DNA of 27,255 nt, from positions 1 through 27,255 of IMG/VR virus record IMGVR_UViG_3300033999_000287. One strand, given 5' to 3'. Positions 13,343 through 20,427 of the stretch are shown here, in pieces. The first letter of the stretch is position 1. Each line of letters opens with the position of its first letter. The notes beneath the pieces were generated by a model that did no database searches, had not been told where the DNA came from, and worked only from the letters and a program-made list of their open reading frames with translations. Source of the DNA: a virus. The translations under genes and the position numbers were made by a program.

Positions 13343-13742
13343 CTTCGGGGAAGAGTTCACAATCCTCAGGGGGTTCTTCAGGCACAATCTCCCATCCACA
13401 GGACTTGCGATAGTACTCAGAATAGGACATCCGGTCTTCCATGGGCACGGGGCCTTCGAGATAGCCCACATAGCAGGCCTCTTCGCCGGTTTCCGGGTTC
13501 CATTCCCAATTCCAGCGGACGATGGGCTTATCCATCTCGCTATCGCGAAGCATGATGTACCATTTGCCCTTAGGTCGGTTGGGATCGGGAAGGTAGTAAA
13601 TTCCCCCCGTCCGCCCGTAAATCACCCGTCGTCCCTGCTCATCAATGACCACTGGCCGGGGGAAGTAATAATCCAGCAGCTCAAGGATAAGATACCAGGT
13701 GTCCCTGTAAAGCTTGGCCAATCTGGAGAAGAGCCGCTTCAT
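13215..13742 (-). CDS. Lone minus-strand hypothetical gene within the structural operon
   Basis: A 175-residue product from ATG 13742 (MKRLFSRLAKLYRDTWYLIL); GAAGAGG lies about eight bases upstream. An earlier ATG at 13778 would add twelve residues. The N terminus is a basic amphipathic helix with hydrophobic face. The central part is rich in aromatic residues and strands (RRVIYGRTGGIYYLPDPNRP; KGKWYIMLRDSEMDKP; VRWNWEWNPETGEEACYVGY), followed by an acidic tail (PEEPPEDCELFPEAI). No family is recognised. It points against all surrounding structural genes and overlaps the end of the metallopeptidase gene by 128 bp, so at least one C terminus is probably extended. A moron or an immunity-type partner of the metallopeptidase is possible but unproven. 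Confidence 0.55.
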   Translation of the reverse strand: MKRLFSRLAKLYRDTWYLILELLDYYFPRPVVIDEQGRRVIYGRTGGIYYLPDPNRPKGKWYIMLRDSEMDKPIVRWNWEWNPETGEEACYVGYLEGPVPMEDRMSYSEYYRKSCGWEIVPEEPPEDCELFPEAIRVGLDELLGLDDEGRPASSEDAASPMDSTRPQPAPKPGFL

Positions 13743-13824
13743 GGTGACGCCTCTTCTGGTGACAGGCATGTGGGTCAATGCCGGCTGGCCGAGTTTTGCC
13801 TAACCAACCGCTTATATTATAGTC

Positions 13825-15135
13825 ATGAGCATTGCTGTTGCTAACAATTCTGCCTCGCAGGCGTCCCCCGTGCAGCGCTTCCCAGCGGATAAGTTTATCC
13901 ACATTCCGGCTGTGGTGGTGTTTGCGGAGCATTCTACCCAATTGCGTGATGGCACGCCGGTGACCTATGACCGGCAGGCCCTAGAGCAGATCGCCGCCAA
14001 TTGCAATCGACGGATTGAGGAAACGGGCAATTACGCCGCAGTCTGCGTCGGTCATACTGACAGTAGCCAAGGCGGCGATAAACCACTAATCGGATTTGCT
14101 GGGCCCTTTAGGGTAGAAGAGCGGAATGGGCGGGCCGTGATCGTGGCCGACTTGCACATCTTCAAGCAAGACAAGGAAAAGCTCCAGCGATACCCCCGGC
14201 CCAGTCCCGAGGTCTGGATACCCCGCGAGGGCTTCGACCCCCAGCGGATTTTCCTGGACCCCATTGCCATGCTGGGGGCCGAGATGCCGCGGCTGGACAT
14301 GGGGTTGACACTGCTCTACCAGGAGCGGGATGGGGAGACCCTGGTGGAGCGTTACGCCGCCGTGCTCCCCGCCGCCAGCAATACCTTTGTTCCGTCCAGC
14401 TCGAATTCGAAAAAGGAGGAATATGGCATGGCCAATGAAGAACTCGTACAGGAAATCATCCAGGCCCTGGAACAACTGGACTGGGTCCAGTGGACCAAAC
14501 GCAAGATGGCCGAGGAACAGGCCGCCAGTGGGGCCAACCAGGAAGCACGAGAACAATTACAAGAAAGGCCCTCAGACAAGGTCGACCCGGAGAAGGCCAA
14601 ACAGATCCTGGAAGATGGAAAAGTCCACGGCCAGCCCCTCACCGAAGAGCAGCGGAAGATGTTCGGGGCCGCGGCCGGCCGAGAGCGGGATTCCGCGGCG
14701 GACCTCCGCGAACGCTACCACCTCCTGCAGCAGCACCTGGAGCAACAGCGGACCGAGCTGGAGCGGCTACGGCAGGACGTGGAGCTGGAGCGGGCCTCCC
14801 GCGTCAACGCCGAACGCTATTCGCAATTGGTCCAGTTGCGGCAGTTGTACGCCTTCGACCTGGAGAAGGAGGTCGAGCGCTGCCGCTATTCACGGATGAG
14901 TGATGAGCAATTCCGCGACCACGTGGCAATCATCCGGGAGAACTTCCAACGGATTCCCGTAGGGGAGCGGCTGCCACCCCTGGGCACGGCGGTCGAGCTG
15001 GAGGAATCGCGGGAGAAGTACAGCGAAGATGTTCGGCGGCGGGCCCTGGCCATCGCCAAGGCCAAACGGGAACGAGGCGAAGACGTTAGTTTCGAGGAGG
15101 TCCTGGAGGCCGTGCGGGCTGGCAAGCAGGGATGA
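13825..15135 (+). CDS. Prohead maturation protease fused to scaffolding domain
   Basis: The 436-residue product has a protease half (1-~190) and a coiled-coil scaffold half (~202-436). The protease part has VCVGHTDSSQGG (H77) and YPRPSPEVWIPREGF (S127) with DPIAMLGAEMPRLD, resembling Mu gpI-type prohead proteases that use His and Ser. The second half is highly charged, with heptad-like stretches (RYHLLQQHLEQQRTELERLR and onward), typical of scaffolds cleaved out during capsid maturation. An internal ATG at 14428 (residue 202) has an ideal ribosome binding site, so a separate scaffold is likely also made. The decoration and major capsid genes follow. The start at 13825 is the first ATG after the convergent gene; no strong Shine-Dalgarno is seen. 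Confidence 0.78.
   Translation: MSIAVANNSASQASPVQRFPADKFIHIPAVVVFAEHSTQLRDGTPVTYDRQALEQIAANCNRRIEETGNYAAVCVGHTDSSQGGDKPLIGFAGPFRVEERNGRAVIVADLHIFKQDKEKLQRYPRPSPEVWIPREGFDPQRIFLDPIAMLGAEMPRLDMGLTLLYQERDGETLVERYAAVLPAASNTFVPSSSNSKKEEYGMANEELVQEIIQALEQLDWVQWTKRKMAEEQAASGANQEAREQLQERPSDKVDPEKAKQILEDGKVHGQPLTEEQRKMFGAAAGRERDSAADLRERYHLLQQHLEQQRTELERLRQDVELERASRVNAERYSQLVQLRQLYAFDLEKEVERCRYSRMSDEQFRDHVAIIRENFQRIPVGERLPPLGTAVELEESREKYSEDVRRRALAIAKAKRERGEDVSFEEVLEAVRAGKQG
14413..14430 (+). promoter_or_regulatory. Internal ribosome binding site and start for a separate scaffold protein
   Basis: AAGGAGG at 14413-14419 lies eight bases before ATG 14428, which is in frame with the protease-scaffold gene and begins MANEELVQEIIQALEQ. 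It falls exactly at the domain junction, after a serine-rich linker. Initiation here would give a ~235-residue scaffold, the arrangement known for lambda C/Nu3. Confidence 0.75.
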
Positions 15136-15176
15136 GTCAAGTCACAAGCGGATAACTCTCTGAAAGGAGATTGACC

Positions 15177-15590
15177 ATGGCGATTTTGAGTTTTCAGGCA
15201 TCTGCGAATATTGCCCCCAGCCGCTTCGTCAAGGTGAGCGGCAATAAACAGGTTGCGCACGCGGGAAATAATGGCGAGATCATCGGGGTTGCCCAGGAGG
15301 GCTCCAATCGGGCCCCCTTACAGGACATGGTCTCAACGGTCTATGCCGCGGAGACCGGGCAATCAGTGGCCGTCTATGGCCCGGGCGAGATGTGTCTCGT
15401 GGAGGCCGGGGGCACGGTCTCGGCGGGCCAGCTGCTCAAGTCGGACGCTGACGGCAGGGCCGTGGCGATTGCCACCACTGGGACCACGGTCCAAAACTAC
15501 GGGGCTATCGCCCTGGAGGGCGGGGCCAGCGGGGAAAAGATCCTCTGCCTGGTTGTGCCCCTCGGTAAGGTCCGGCCGGCCCTGAGCTGA
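15177..15590 (+). CDS. Capsid decoration protein (DUF2190-like)
   Basis: A 137-residue product beginning MAILSFQASANIAPSRFVKV. The repeated short strands and the pattern IAPSRFVKVSGNKQVAHAGN, then GEIIGVAQEG, then GGTVSAGQLLKSDADGRAVA and YGAIALEGGASGEKILCLV, match DUF2190/HK97-gpD-like decoration proteins, beta-rich trimers that bind the expanded capsid. AAAGGAGA (15163-15170) lies seven bases before ATG 15177, so the TTG at 15171 is not preferred. It sits between the scaffold and the major capsid gene, the usual place for a decoration gene. Confidence 0.78.
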   Translation: MAILSFQASANIAPSRFVKVSGNKQVAHAGNNGEIIGVAQEGSNRAPLQDMVSTVYAAETGQSVAVYGPGEMCLVEAGGTVSAGQLLKSDADGRAVAIATTGTTVQNYGAIALEGGASGEKILCLVVPLGKVRPALS

Positions 15591-15674
15591 AACGGTGAAG
15601 AGTGAACAGTGATGAGTGAAAAGTGACGAGGACCGAGTGATGAGTGAAGCCCTAAGAAAACTCATCATCCTCTG
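15591..15674 (+). repeat. GAGTGA-rich spacer with hairpin before the major capsid gene
   Basis: The 99-bp gap between decoration and capsid genes is filled with variations of GAGTGA / AGTGAACAGTGATGAGTGA. An 8-bp stem forms at 15638-15645 / 15660-15667 (TGATGAGT / ACTCATCA, 14-base loop), just before the capsid ribosome binding site (AAAGGAG near 15675). Similar purine-rich spacers occur elsewhere in this window. It may affect RNA stability or translation of the capsid gene. Confidence 0.45.
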
Positions 15675-15689
15675 AAAGGAGAAGATGCC

Positions 15690-16712
15690 ATGCCTCAAGT
15701 GATGCCTGCTGAATCGAATACCTATGTCCCGGTGGCCCTGGCCAAGGACAAGTTGGTCGTGGACTTCGCCCGGGACCCCAAGCGGTTCAAGGTCGCCCAG
15801 TACACCCAGGTCATCCCGGTGGAAAAGGATACGGGATATTACCTGTATCTAGACCCCGACGAGGCCGGCCGGATTCTGAACACGGATGCCCGGGACTTCG
15901 TCTGGTACGACGGGGCGGACGCCCCGCGGCGGCACAGCGGGACCCAGGAATTCGAATTCCGCCCCTATCGCACGACTCGCTACCAGTTTGACTTCACCCT
16001 GGGCTGGAAGTCTGTGCAGCATGCCTCCTGGGAGATTGTGGCCCGCCATGCCGCGGCCAAGGCCCAGCAGGCCATGACCTTGCGGACCCAGTTGGCGGCC
16101 AATGTGTTGCTAGATACCAGCCAGCACGCGCCCGGCCACGTGATCACTCCCACAGGGGCCTGGTCCACCAGCACGACGACAAACATGCACATCCAGAAGA
16201 CCCTCATCGCGGCCGCAGAAAAGATCCTGGATGACACCCTGGGGATGGTCACCAAGGACGACCTGGTGCTGGTGATGGGTACCGGGCTGGCCAAGACCAT
16301 TGCCACCGCCCCGGAGGTCGTCGAGCTGGTCAAGTACCAGGCGGGCTTCGACTTCATGCGGGGTGCCAGCGAGCGGACCAATGTCAGCTACGGCGTCCCG
16401 GAGAGCCTCTACGGGTTCAAGGTGGTGGTCGATGAGACCCGCAAGGTCACGACCAAAAAGGGCTCCAATAGCCGGACGGTCGCCTCCATCTGGCCCGCCA
16501 ACCAGGCCGTGCTGTTGGCCCGCCCGGGTGGGATGGAAGGGGCCGCGAACGTGATAAATTTTGCCGCGTGCTGCCTCTTCATGAACGAAGAGATGACGGT
16601 GGAGCAGAAGGACGACCCGGACAATCGGCGGCTGCAGGGTCGGGTGGTGGAGGATTACGACGTCCGCCTGGTGGCCCCCGCGGCGGCGGTCCTGATCAAC
16701 GGCATCACCTGA
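15690..16712 (+). CDS. Major capsid protein (HK97-fold expected)
   Basis: The 340-residue product has the position and character of a major capsid protein. Features include an N-terminal arm with QVIPVEKDTGYYLYLDPDEA, a long helix (WEIVARHAAAKAQQAMTLRT), MHIQKTLIAAAEKILDDTLG with KDDLVLVMGTGLAKTIATAP, the beta-rich GVPESLYGFKVVVDETRKVT, and a C-terminal VVEDYDVRLVAPAAAVLING strand typical of the A-domain end. Length fits the family. A good ribosome binding site (AAAGGAG) precedes ATG 15690. It follows protease-scaffold and decoration genes and precedes a DUF1320 connector. It may assemble uncleaved, since the scaffold is on the protease. Confidence 0.85.
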   Translation: MPQVMPAESNTYVPVALAKDKLVVDFARDPKRFKVAQYTQVIPVEKDTGYYLYLDPDEAGRILNTDARDFVWYDGADAPRRHSGTQEFEFRPYRTTRYQFDFTLGWKSVQHASWEIVARHAAAKAQQAMTLRTQLAANVLLDTSQHAPGHVITPTGAWSTSTTTNMHIQKTLIAAAEKILDDTLGMVTKDDLVLVMGTGLAKTIATAPEVVELVKYQAGFDFMRGASERTNVSYGVPESLYGFKVVVDETRKVTTKKGSNSRTVASIWPANQAVLLARPGGMEGAANVINFAACCLFMNEEMTVEQKDDPDNRRLQGRVVEDYDVRLVAPAAAVLINGIT

Positions 16713-16746
16713 GATAAGTCATCATTCCCAAGAAAGGACGGCGGCC

Positions 16747-17250
16747 ATGCTGGCGGAGGTGCAGGACCTGATTGACCGTTACGACCGCGGGCTGCTGGCC
16801 GATCTGGCCCGGGACGACGGAACGGCCGAAAGCGACCTGGCCCACAATCCACGGGTCCAGGCGGCCCTGGCGGGGGCTAGCGGTGAGGTGCGGAGTGCCA
16901 TTCTGCAGGGCAAACGCTATTCCCTGGAAGAGCTCCAGTCGCTCCAAGCCGATGACCTCGCGTATTTGAAGGACCTGGTCTGTGCCCTGGCCCTCCTGCG
17001 GCTGACGGCGGCCCGGGTGACCACAATCGGCGAGGAGACCTGGCGGGCCATCCGTGACGATGTACAGGGCAAGCTGGAACAACTGGCCAGCGGGCAGCGG
17101 ATTTTCGCCACGGCGGCGGCCCAGGAGGCCGGCCTACCCAAAGCCGATGGCCCGTTGTTAGTCGAGATGGACCGTCTAAACCTACTGGTTGATCGCTGCG
17201 CAGGAGGTTACTACCCCCAACGTGGCGAACGCTGGCCCAGGAATCGCTGA
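16747..17250 (+). CDS. Head-tail connector protein (DUF1320 / Mu gp36-like)
   Basis: The 167-residue product matches DUF1320: an N-terminal DLIDRYDRGLLADLARDDGT, then RVQAALAGASGEVRSAILQG with KRYSLEELQSL, then YLKDLVCALALLRLTAAR. This family is all-helical and sits on the portal as an adaptor in Mu-like and related phages. AAGAAAGGA lies seven to eight bases before ATG 16747. The C-terminal ~40 residues (GYYPQRGERWPRNR) are not conserved. Placement directly after the capsid gene is as in Mu (gp34-gp36). Confidence 0.82.
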   Translation: MLAEVQDLIDRYDRGLLADLARDDGTAESDLAHNPRVQAALAGASGEVRSAILQGKRYSLEELQSLQADDLAYLKDLVCALALLRLTAARVTTIGEETWRAIRDDVQGKLEQLASGQRIFATAAAQEAGLPKADGPLLVEMDRLNLLVDRCAGGYYPQRGERWPRNR

Positions 17251-17273
17251 AATCATGAGTAGGGAGATAACGT

Positions 17274-17765
17274 ATGGCAATCAGTATCCAAGTCTCCGGT
17301 GCGGTGCTGGTCAAGGTTGGTCCCACGGGCTGCCCCGATACGAACCTGGCCACCCTGGGCTATACGGCCAATGGCGTGAGAATCCAGGAGGAGGATTTCT
17401 ACGAGGAAGTCCACACCGATGAGCGGGGGGGGGATGCTGGTCCACCGGCGGAACTGATCTACCACGGCAAGCGGGTGCGGGTGACGCTGGAGCTGGTCAA
17501 GTGGGACGGGGCTGTGGCCGACCAGCTGGCGGCCCGGGTCTCTGTTACAACCGCGGAGCCCGGCGAGGCGCTAGTCATGCTGGGCGGCAATAAGGGCTTC
17601 CGCGTGGTCCTCAAATGCGCGGTAGGGAGCTGGGACCTCCCCATGGCCGTGGTTCGCGGCCAATTCGAAATGAACAAGGGTTCGCGGGCCAGTCGCCTCC
17701 TCCTGGCCTTGGAATGCTATCCCGACGCAAACGGCTACATCTACAAGCCATACACGGGAACCTGA
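17274..17765 (+). CDS. Virion structural protein, possibly tail-tube-like
   Basis: A 163-residue, beta-rich protein (MAISIQVSGAVLVKVG; LATLGYTANGVRIQEEDFYE; PPAELIYHGKRVRVTLELVK; FEMNKGSRASRLLLALECYP). The pattern G-Y-T-x-N-G-V, then P-A-E-x-x-x-x-G, then a T-L-x-L-V-K-x-D strand, resembles small virion proteins that some annotators call tube or joining proteins; this is tentative. GTAGGGAG precedes ATG 17274. The coding DNA holds a run of nine G bases at 17425-17433. The stop is one base before the start of portal 2. Confidence 0.5.
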   Translation: MAISIQVSGAVLVKVGPTGCPDTNLATLGYTANGVRIQEEDFYEEVHTDERGGDAGPPAELIYHGKRVRVTLELVKWDGAVADQLAARVSVTTAEPGEALVMLGGNKGFRVVLKCAVGSWDLPMAVVRGQFEMNKGSRASRLLLALECYPDANGYIYKPYTGT

Positions 17766-17766
17766 G

Positions 17767-20220
17767 ATGCCGGGTGACACGCTCTATCTGGTGGATAGCC
17801 AGGGGGTCCACGAGATTCCCGGCATGCCCCCCGGGAGGGGGCAATCGCTCTTTCCCCATGGGGCAGGCTTCATCAGTCTCTTCGGGGGCGGGGCGGCCCG
17901 AGTCTACTGGCCCTCAGATCAAGCCCTCACCCGGGCCAGGCAACACGCCGTGCTGATGCGGGCCGATGCCGCCGTGATGGAGTGCGTGGAGCTCCGGCAG
18001 CGGGCCGTGGCCCTGTTGGATTGGCGGGTGGAATGCGATAAGGAGAATGACCCGCAGTATACCGATGCCCGCGAGAAGCTTACGGCCATCTGCCAGCGGA
18101 TCCCCCGTTTTATGCAATACCGGGAGAATCTCCTGCATGCCCTCTGGTATGGCCGCTACGCCCTGGCCCACCGCTACCGCTGGGACTGGCTGGAGGGTGA
18201 GAAGCTGGTGGTTGTGGCCTCCTGGATGCCTATCCACGGGGACAAACTGGTCTGGAAGATCGAGGCCGATGCGGGGTCGATCCTGGATGGGATCGGGGTC
18301 CGGGTGGGAGGCGGGACGGGCCTTAGCGAGGAGGTCAAACGCTGGCAGGATGAGCACCGGGCCCAGATCGAGTCCACGGATTATGGCTGGGCCTATTTTC
18401 CCCCTCCAGGGATGCGGGAGCTGTTAATCGTCCATCGCCATTACATCGAGGATGGCGAATATGAGGAACCCCGCAACGCCGCACGGATCTATGGGGTGGG
18501 GCTGCGGGACCGGATCTATTGGACCTGGTACCAGCGGCAAGAGGCCCTGGCCTGGTTGATGGAGTTTCTGGAGCGTTCGGCCTTTGGGATCGAACTCTGG
18601 TACTACCCCGACGGGAATCCCCAGGGACGGGAGGAGATGAAACAGGCGGCCGCCGAGCGGGTGGGTCCCGGCAAGAATATCCTGCTCATCCCCCGCCCGC
18701 CCGGGGTGGAGGGGGCGGCCTATGGCGTGGAGCGGATCGAGCCCTCGATGGCCGGGGCCCAGATTCTCAAGGAGATCCTCACCGACTTCTTTGGCCACCA
18801 AATCAAGCGCTATGTCTTGGGCCAAACGCTGACCACCGAGGCCCACGCCACGGGATTGGGATCGAATCTGGCCTCGATCCACTTGGACACCTTTCTCCAG
18901 ATTGTCCGCTACGATGCCACCAATCTCCAGGAGACACTCACCGAGCAGTTGATCCGCCGCCTGGTGGCCTGGAACTGGCCCGGCCTGGACCCCACGGCCT
19001 TTCGCTTTGTCATCGAGGTGGAAAAGGAGGACGTGCGGGAGCGGGTGGAGGCCCTGCGGACGGCCTTCGATATGGGGCTCAAGATCAAGGCGGCGGAGGT
19101 GCGGGACATCCTCAAGCTCTCGCCAGTCGCCGAGGGTGAGGACTTCCTGCAAAATCCGGCCTATCGAGAATCGATGCAGGCTGCGCCACCCCCGGGGGTG
19201 GAAGCCTTCAGTGAGACAGGTGAGCGGGAACGCTACCGACGACCGCCATTCCCGTCCAATCCCTCGCGGGGGCAGACCTTCGTTTATGAAAAGAAGGTCT
19301 ATGCCTACATCCCCAATAAGGCCGGCCGCCTGCAGTGGCAGGTGGTTGGAGAGGACAGGCCGAGCCTAGGCCAGCAGGTCTTTGTCAGCCCGAACAGGGA
19401 ATCGGGCCTGAATTTCGCCCAGGCGCGGGAGAAAACTAAGGGCAGCGGGCAGGCCCGGATTCGCACCAGGGCGGCAGAGGTCTGCCAGGCGCACGGTCAT
19501 CCGGTCCGTCGGATGTGGGATGTAATTGGTGATTGGGACGGTGGTTCCGAGAATAGCCTCTTGATAGAATTGGAGAGGGTGCCGGTGGTGGATTTGGAGC
19601 GGATCGCGGCCCACCTGGGCAAGGAATTCGACCAGGAGGCGGTCGCGGTCTTTCGCAGCAGGCGGCAGGGAACGGACCTCCGCTGGACGGCCGGATTCCG
19701 CCTGCCAGCGGAGGAGGTGATTCCGGTCCTGGAGAAGCACGGGATCGGCAACCGCACCATCATCGAGAGACCAGGTGGCTGCCTGGTCCTGGTGTGTGGT
19801 GAAGCGAAAGACATCCGTCCCAGTGTGAACGAAGTTGTGAAAGAGCTGGGGTGTGTGAAAGAGTTTTCTAAAGGTGTCCGGGGCGATTTCCGCCTGGTCT
19901 GGCGGAACGAATACGACAGCATTATCGGTGAGACTGGAGAGAGGAGGGAACACATGGCCGATCTTGGTGAAGGTCGAGAGAGGGGGGAACAAACCCCTCA
20001 AGAACAGGTCCCCTGGTTCATGAACGATGAGATTGTCAACCAGCTATCGACCAAGTATCGCAATCTGGCCCTGACCCAGCGTAAGAGTTATTTGGCTAAG
20101 CGAGAGCGGAGTCCTGAGGAAAACGAACGTCTTTTCGAAGAGATAAAACAGGAGTTTTTGGCGCGGGGTGACGAGTGGGAAGAGCCGGAGGATGACGAAG
20201 ACGAGCAGATCATCCTCTGA
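17767..20220 (+). CDS. Portal protein 2: DUF935-like portal with large C-terminal extension
   Basis: The 817-residue product repeats the portal 1 architecture over residues ~1-460: ELRQRAVALLDWRVECDK, WYGRYALAHRYRWDW, IHGDKLVWKIE, RDRIYWTWYQRQEALAWLME, QIKRYVLGQTLTTEAHATGL with GSNLASIHLD. In the 64-residue block from residue 342, 52 residues equal portal 1. Residues ~480-817 have no counterpart in portal 1: RGQTFVYEKKVYAYIPNKAG, then an alpha/beta segment around IGDWDGGSENSLLIELERVP and LVLVCGEAKDIRPSVNE, then a highly charged tail (KRERSPEENERLFEEIKQEF). The ENSLLIE-containing segment weakly recalls a domain in phage structural proteins; its function is not known. Part of the tail-coding DNA (19934-19990) is purine-rich spacer-like sequence. 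It may form mixed rings with portal 1 or a separate connector. Confidence 0.8.
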   Translation: MPGDTLYLVDSQGVHEIPGMPPGRGQSLFPHGAGFISLFGGGAARVYWPSDQALTRARQHAVLMRADAAVMECVELRQRAVALLDWRVECDKENDPQYTDAREKLTAICQRIPRFMQYRENLLHALWYGRYALAHRYRWDWLEGEKLVVVASWMPIHGDKLVWKIEADAGSILDGIGVRVGGGTGLSEEVKRWQDEHRAQIESTDYGWAYFPPPGMRELLIVHRHYIEDGEYEEPRNAARIYGVGLRDRIYWTWYQRQEALAWLMEFLERSAFGIELWYYPDGNPQGREEMKQAAAERVGPGKNILLIPRPPGVEGAAYGVERIEPSMAGAQILKEILTDFFGHQIKRYVLGQTLTTEAHATGLGSNLASIHLDTFLQIVRYDATNLQETLTEQLIRRLVAWNWPGLDPTAFRFVIEVEKEDVRERVEALRTAFDMGLKIKAAEVRDILKLSPVAEGEDFLQNPAYRESMQAAPPPGVEAFSETGERERYRRPPFPSNPSRGQTFVYEKKVYAYIPNKAGRLQWQVVGEDRPSLGQQVFVSPNRESGLNFAQAREKTKGSGQARIRTRAAEVCQAHGHPVRRMWDVIGDWDGGSENSLLIELERVPVVDLERIAAHLGKEFDQEAVAVFRSRRQGTDLRWTAGFRLPAEEVIPVLEKHGIGNRTIIERPGGCLVLVCGEAKDIRPSVNEVVKELGCVKEFSKGVRGDFRLVWRNEYDSIIGETGERREHMADLGEGRERGEQTPQEQVPWFMNDEIVNQLSTKYRNLALTQRKSYLAKRERSPEENERLFEEIKQEFLARGDEWEEPEDDEDEQIIL

Positions 20221-20427
20221 GAGGCAAGAGGGAAGAGGGAATGGGAGAGGAGTGAAAAAAACCTCCCTCCTCACTTCTCTCTCCTCACTTATCCCCCCTT
20301 ACGGGGAGCCGACGGAATCCGACGCCTAGGAGGCCTCATGAAGGCTCATTCAGGAGCCGTGGCCGAGACATAAAGCCGCTTCAATTCATAACTTGTGACA
20401 TCCTTTTGGAGCCCTGAGGAGTGATTG
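20221..20427. terminator. Purine-rich spacer with hairpin between portal 2 and fibre gene
   Basis: After the portal 2 stop lies a purine-rich then pyrimidine-rich stretch able to form a 13-bp stem with wobble pairs (20243-20255 / 20271-20283) and a 15-base A/C-rich loop. No U-tract follows, so a classical intrinsic terminator is not shown; it could be an mRNA-stabilising or attenuating hairpin. The remaining ~140 bases hold no gene with a supported start except an 11-codon frame at about 20338. The fibre gene's ribosome binding site (GAGGAG, 20416-20421) ends the region. Confidence 0.35.

Noticed and set aside
20243-20283. Rho-independent terminator after portal 2
   Set aside because: The stem is fair, but no run of T follows and the loop is long; kept only as a low-confidence hairpin.
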